NCBI GenBank assembly: GCA_036845225.1
Contig: DAIUEJ010000071.1
Span: 1 to 5,666 of the forward strand
Length of the DNA stretch: 5,666 nt
Reading direction: 5' to 3'
Source: FEN-680 sp036845225
Lineage (GTDB): Bacteria > Actinomycetota > Geothermincolia > Fen-727 > Anoxymicrobiaceae
The translations under genes and the position numbers were made by a program. The notes below the pieces were generated by a model that was not told the origin of the DNA, searched no databases, and saw nothing but the letters and a program-made list of their open reading frames with translations. Shown piece after piece: positions 2,807 through 5,666 of the stretch. How positions within the stretch are numbered: position 1 is the first letter of the stretch; every line of letters starts with the position of its first letter.

Positions 2807-5569
2807 CTAGTCCGATGAGCCCCCAATTGTGTCCGTGCCGGCTCCTCTGCTATTCCAGTACATCGCTCTTTCCACAATTATATTTTTCCCCGCTGTAGTG
2901 CACTCTACCATTATCCCGGCACGCCCGCTCGGGATCTCTTTCGCCAGGTCGAAGGTCATCCTCGACAGGGCGGGCACCGACTCGAGCACGTAGACGTCGC
3001 CTTTCCCGTCCGGCGTGAGGTAGGTGACCTTCACGTCGACGGCGGTGCCGTTCGGGTTCTGTACCAGCGTGTATGTCTCCCTGCCCTCCGACGTCTGCCC
3101 GTCCGGCAGGTAGAAGATCCTGTGAGGCGCGGAGACCCCGACAGAATCGTGCATCGCCTCGCCGCAGGCAGTCCCCTCTCCCCAGTACATCGCTCGCTCA
3201 GCCACGACGGGCTGGTCGGAGTGGACCTGGGTTGAGAAGTCGGTATTCGGGAGCGCGTCGCTCACCTTCACCGTCTTGCGCGAGTACCCCGGCATCGAGA
3301 ACGGCGGCTGCGCCACCGGGCCGGCCGGGGTCATGTAGGTCAGGCTGACAAAGCAGGGGCTCTCGTTGGGGTTCTGGACGAGCACGTACGTCTCGAAGCC
3401 CCAGGCGGTGGTGCCCTCCGCCAGGAAGTAGTCGGTCGAAGACTCCGTGGCCCCGATCGACTCGTGGCCTTCTCTGCGGTTGTTCCGGTACATCGACCGC
3501 TCGACGACCACGGGTACGTCGGTGGTCACCATCATCGACGCGTTCTGCTGGCCGATGTCATCGGCCATGTTGAACGACTGCCTCGAGTTGGCAGGGACGG
3601 TCTTGGTGACGGTTACGGGCTTGCCTCCCTCGATCATGTACATGAGGGTGCACTTCGCGGGAGCGGCATCCGGGTTCTGGATCAGAAGCCAGCACTCGAA
3701 TCCGTAACCCGAAGAGCCCTCGGGCAGGTACCAGTTGCTCGCGGGCGAGTTGACGCCCACCGACGAGTGCCCCTCCGGGGATGGCGCCCCGGGCCCCGTC
3801 CACGTCATGGTACGGTCGACGGCTATCGGTTTTCCCTCGACACACTCGACCCTGGTGGAAAAGTCGGTCTGGCGCTTGAGGTCGTCCATGGGCGATATGG
3901 TCGTCTGGCTCGCGGCCGGAAGCGTGATGCTGCGCGGATTGAGCGAGCCCTGCGGGGTCATATAAGTCACTCTCGCCGTGACCCCCACCGGGTTCGGGTT
4001 CTCGATGGTCATGTAGGTCTGGTAACCCCAGGCGGTCGAGCCCTCGGCCAGATACCACTGCGAGGTCGTCGTCCTCATACGTTGCGCGTAAAGGTCCGTA
4101 TCAGTTGACCGGTAGTCCTCGAACACCACTACGGCACCGCCTGCGCCGTCCGTCACGATCTGCGGGTACGCGTTGATGTTTGAGGCCTCCAGGGTACAGG
4201 CAGCCGCTCCGTTCGGGCCCCATCCCGGGGATATGGTCCCGTTGGCGAGGACCTGCTGGACCATCGTCCTCACGAACAGATCGCTGTCCCCGCCGCTGCT
4301 TGCCCCGAAGTAGTAATACTGTCCCCACGACCAATACTGTCCCCACGACCAGCTGATGATCGCGCCGCCCGATCCGTCCGAGACGATCACCGGCTCGAAG
4401 TTTCCCGGAGCACGGGTAGCAATGGGAACTCCGTTCGAAGCCCAGCCAGGCGCCGGCCCGCCCCCGGAAGTCAACTTCTGCGCATAGATCGCGGCGGTGC
4501 TGCTGCGGTTGTCCTCCCAGGTCACGACTGCTCCTCCCGAACCGTCGGCAGCCAGTTCGGGATACCGCTGGTTGCCCGAGGCTCCGCAGACGCGGGTCCC
4601 GTTGGTCCCCCACAACCTGGTCCCGCCGGAAGCCATCCTCTGGCCGAAGACGTCATTGTTACTCCCGGAACGGCCGTCCTGCCACACGATGATGGCCCCG
4701 TCCGCGGCATCGGTCGTGATCTGAGGTGCGCTCTGCACGCCCGGCGCCACGCAGACGGGAGAGCCGTCAGCGGCCCAGAGCACGGTGCCGGCACCGTCCA
4801 CCTTCTGCGAGTAGATATCATAGTTGGTGGTCCCGTTTCGGCCGTCGACCCAGGACACGATCGCGCCGCCGTCTCCATCGGTGACAGCGGCAGGCATGTT
4901 CTGTTCGTAGGCCCTGGTGGTCAGCTCAGCCCGCGAGCCCCACACGGTGGCCCCGCTCGGGGCAATCCGCTGGGCGTATATGGAGTAGAGCGGTCCGACC
5001 CACTCGGTGGACGTGACTATTGCGCCCCCAGCCCCGTCCGAAACGCAGGCTGGGGACTGCTTATGAAAGCCGGGCGTCGTGTCCACCGGCACGCCGTTCG
5101 CCGCCCAGACAGCGTGGCCCGCTCCGTTGAGCCTCTGCGCGTAGATATCGTTGAGCCCACCGTTGCGGTTGTCCTGCCAGGCCACGATAATCCCGCCGGC
5201 TCCGTCCGAACAGAGGTCGGCGCTGTACTGGTCACTGGTGCCGTAAGCCACCGGGACGCCGTTCGAAGCCCACCGCACGGTGCCATTCGCGTTCACCCTC
5301 TGGGCGAAGATATCACCGGTGTTGTTCCTGTAGTCGGAGAAGACGACGAACGCCCCTCCCGCGCCGTCGGGGACGACCCGCTGGTTGTACTGTGAGCCGA
5401 ACGCGGTGGAGATTGCCACGCCTCCCGGGTTCCACATGGCACCGGCAGAACACATCGTCGCGCCCAGCAGCACGGCCAGTAACGCTGCCGCCGCGACGAT
5501 GACGATCCCCTTGAGGCGATGCCTGGAAAGATTGACTGGTCTAGCCGGGAGCAACGAACGTCGGGTCAC
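2807..5569 (-). CDS. large secreted protein: eight propeller-like repeats plus four C-terminal repeats
   Basis: The product has 920 residues. An Arg-rich N-terminus and a hydrophobic core (residues 21-38) lead to a likely signal peptidase I site after SAGA (residue 44). Residues 46-500 hold eight units of the form W-x-x-N-G-V-P-V ... D-G-A-G-G-A-x-V-x-W-x-D-x-R ... D-I-Y-A-Q-R-V. Their tryptophans are at 46, 100, 155, 210, 265, 320, 376 and 450. Residues 504-917 hold four units starting with Y/W-Y/F-L-A/P-E/D-G. The protein is inferred to be extracellular. No catalytic motif, sortase signal or C-terminal membrane anchor is visible, so binding or surface display is more likely than enzymatic activity. 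The start is GTG, with GGGG (5576-5579) 6 nt upstream. The preceding gene ends 42 bp away, so the two may be co-transcribed. Unit 7 carries an 18 bp tandem duplication. Confidence 0.93.
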   Translation of the reverse strand: MTRRSLLPARPVNLSRHRLKGIVIVAAAALLAVLLGATMCSAGAMWNPGGVAISTAFGSQYNQRVVPDGAGGAFVVFSDYRNNTGDIFAQRVNANGTVRWASNGVPVAYGTSDQYSADLCSDGAGGIIVAWQDNRNGGLNDIYAQRLNGAGHAVWAANGVPVDTTPGFHKQSPACVSDGAGGAIVTSTEWVGPLYSIYAQRIAPSGATVWGSRAELTTRAYEQNMPAAVTDGDGGAIVSWVDGRNGTTNYDIYSQKVDGAGTVLWAADGSPVCVAPGVQSAPQITTDAADGAIIVWQDGRSGSNNDVFGQRMASGGTRLWGTNGTRVCGASGNQRYPELAADGSGGAVVTWEDNRSSTAAIYAQKLTSGGGPAPGWASNGVPIATRAPGNFEPVIVSDGSGGAIISWSWGQYWSWGQYYYFGASSGGDSDLFVRTMVQQVLANGTISPGWGPNGAAACTLEASNINAYPQIVTDGAGGAVVVFEDYRSTDTDLYAQRMRTTTSQWYLAEGSTAWGYQTYMTIENPNPVGVTARVTYMTPQGSLNPRSITLPAASQTTISPMDDLKRQTDFSTRVECVEGKPIAVDRTMTWTGPGAPSPEGHSSVGVNSPASNWYLPEGSSGYGFECWLLIQNPDAAPAKCTLMYMIEGGKPVTVTKTVPANSRQSFNMADDIGQQNASMMVTTDVPVVVERSMYRNNRREGHESIGATESSTDYFLAEGTTAWGFETYVLVQNPNESPCFVSLTYMTPAGPVAQPPFSMPGYSRKTVKVSDALPNTDFSTQVHSDQPVVAERAMYWGEGTACGEAMHDSVGVSAPHRIFYLPDGQTSEGRETYTLVQNPNGTAVDVKVTYLTPDGKGDVYVLESVPALSRMTFDLAKEIPSGRAGIMVECTTAGKNIIVERAMYWNSRGAGTDTIGGSSD
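2819..4060 (-). repeat. region coding four C-terminal repeats of about 105 residues
   Basis: Units start at residues 505, 613, 714 and 819. Each follows the same order: W/Y/F-Y/F-L-A/P-E/D-G, an aromatic or Gly-rich segment, E/Q-N-P-N/D, Y-M/L-T/I-P/E-x-G, P-x-x-S-R/Q, then E/D-R-x-M, and H-x-S-x-G (T-D-T-I-G in the last). The first unit has D-R-T-M where the others have E-R-x-M. The pattern suggests Ig-like beta-sandwich modules. I know similar repeats from secreted proteins of uncultured Actinomycetota but cannot name the family with certainty. Confidence 0.8.
4070..5434 (-). repeat. region coding eight propeller-like repeats
   Basis: Unit spacing is 54, 55, 55, 55, 55, 56 and then 74 residues. 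The last unit stops after DLYAQRM and lacks a following W-x-x-N-G strand. The first unit begins with that strand (WNPGGVAI, residues 46-53). This offset is what a ring closed by a strand from the N-terminus would show, as in beta-propellers. Unit 3 has lost the W-x-D-x-R motif (STEWVGP instead), and unit 7 has it replaced by an insertion. The fold is inferred from periodicity only. Confidence 0.8.
4315..4350 (-). repeat. perfect 18 bp tandem duplication inside repeat unit 7
   Basis: The 18-mer AATACTGTCCCCACGACC (plus strand) occurs twice without a gap, at 4315-4332 and 4333-4350. It is in frame and encodes WSWGQY twice (residues 407-418). It lies exactly where the other units carry W-x-D-x-R, and accounts for part of this unit's extra length. 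Confidence 0.95.
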
Positions 5570-5611
5570 AGTGATCCCCTTTGATAACCGCCATTCTCGC
5601 GGAGCCTCGAC

Positions 5612-5666
5612 CTACTTGATCAGCTTCAGGACCTGCTTGAACTCCTCAGTCCCGGCTTTCTTGAGC
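5612..5666 (-). CDS. C-terminal tail of an unidentified gene (partial, enters from right edge)
   Basis: Seventeen sense codons followed by TAG (5614-5612) encode LKKAGTEEFKQVLKLIK. The other two minus-strand frames contain stops within this stretch. The peptide is amphipathic and lysine-rich, as expected for a helical protein end, but too short to assign to a family. It ends 42 bp before the GTG of the large secreted protein, with no terminator between, so the two may share a transcript. Whether it is a true gene depends on sequence beyond the window. Confidence 0.5.
   Translation of the reverse strand, partial: LKKAGTEEFKQVLKLIK

Noticed and set aside
3464..4108. Plus-strand open frame of 214 codons within the large secreted protein gene
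   Set aside because: It is antisense to a coding region with clear protein-level repeats. Its sequence is a low-complexity, Arg/Gly/His-rich shadow.
4070..5434. Periodic repeats considered as a CRISPR array or DNA-level satellite
   Set aside because: The periodicity is about 165 bp and conserved at protein level only, with diverged nucleotides. It reflects repeated protein units.
5570..5611. Spacer between the gene tail and the large gene considered for a promoter or terminator
   Set aside because: Only a weak 4 bp stem and the ribosome binding site are visible. No U-run or promoter hexamers were found.

Overview
This 5.7 kb window is GC-rich, and every gene I can support lies on the minus strand, so transcription runs from high to low coordinates. 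In that order it holds: the last 17 codons of an unidentified gene; a 920-residue secreted repeat protein; a small predicted lipoprotein; a 91-residue RRM-type RNA-binding protein; a B12-binding-domain radical SAM enzyme; and the first 22 codons of a membrane or secreted protein that runs off the left edge. Starts include GTG, and possibly TTG. No tRNA, rRNA, CRISPR array, insertion sequence or integrase is visible. The style of the C-terminal repeats in the large protein (Y-L-A/P-E-G ... Q-N-P-N ... E-R-x-M-Y-W ... H-x-S-x-G) recalls secreted proteins of uncultured, deep-branching Actinomycetota from groundwater or sediment. This is recollection, not a search, and the assignment is tentative.

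Layout. Positions 5612-5666 are a gene tail. A 42 bp gap with a good ribosome binding site leads to the large protein (2807-5569). It has a signal peptide, then eight roughly 55-residue repeats that look like a beta-propeller, then four roughly 105-residue repeats. Positions 2641-2806 are a compact control region with an 18 bp perfect palindrome, a possible short leader reading frame and a GNRA-capped terminator hairpin just before the lipoprotein (2212-2637). Positions 1983-2211 hold two overlapping inverted repeats, an extended -10 promoter candidate and a canonical terminator placed just before the RRM gene (1707-1982). A long bulged hairpin fills most of the gap to the radical SAM gene (288-1625). 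Positions 67-287 hold a promoter candidate and an inverted repeat that brackets the start site of the last gene.

The genes do not form a recognisable pathway. The large protein, the lipoprotein and the left-edge protein are envelope or exported products. The RRM protein and the radical SAM enzyme are cytoplasmic. The clearest unusual pattern is that both small genes are preceded at about 25-35 nt by a strong intrinsic terminator on the coding strand. These can be read as the 3' ends of the preceding genes or as leader attenuators. No defence, mobile or biosynthetic system can be claimed from this sequence.
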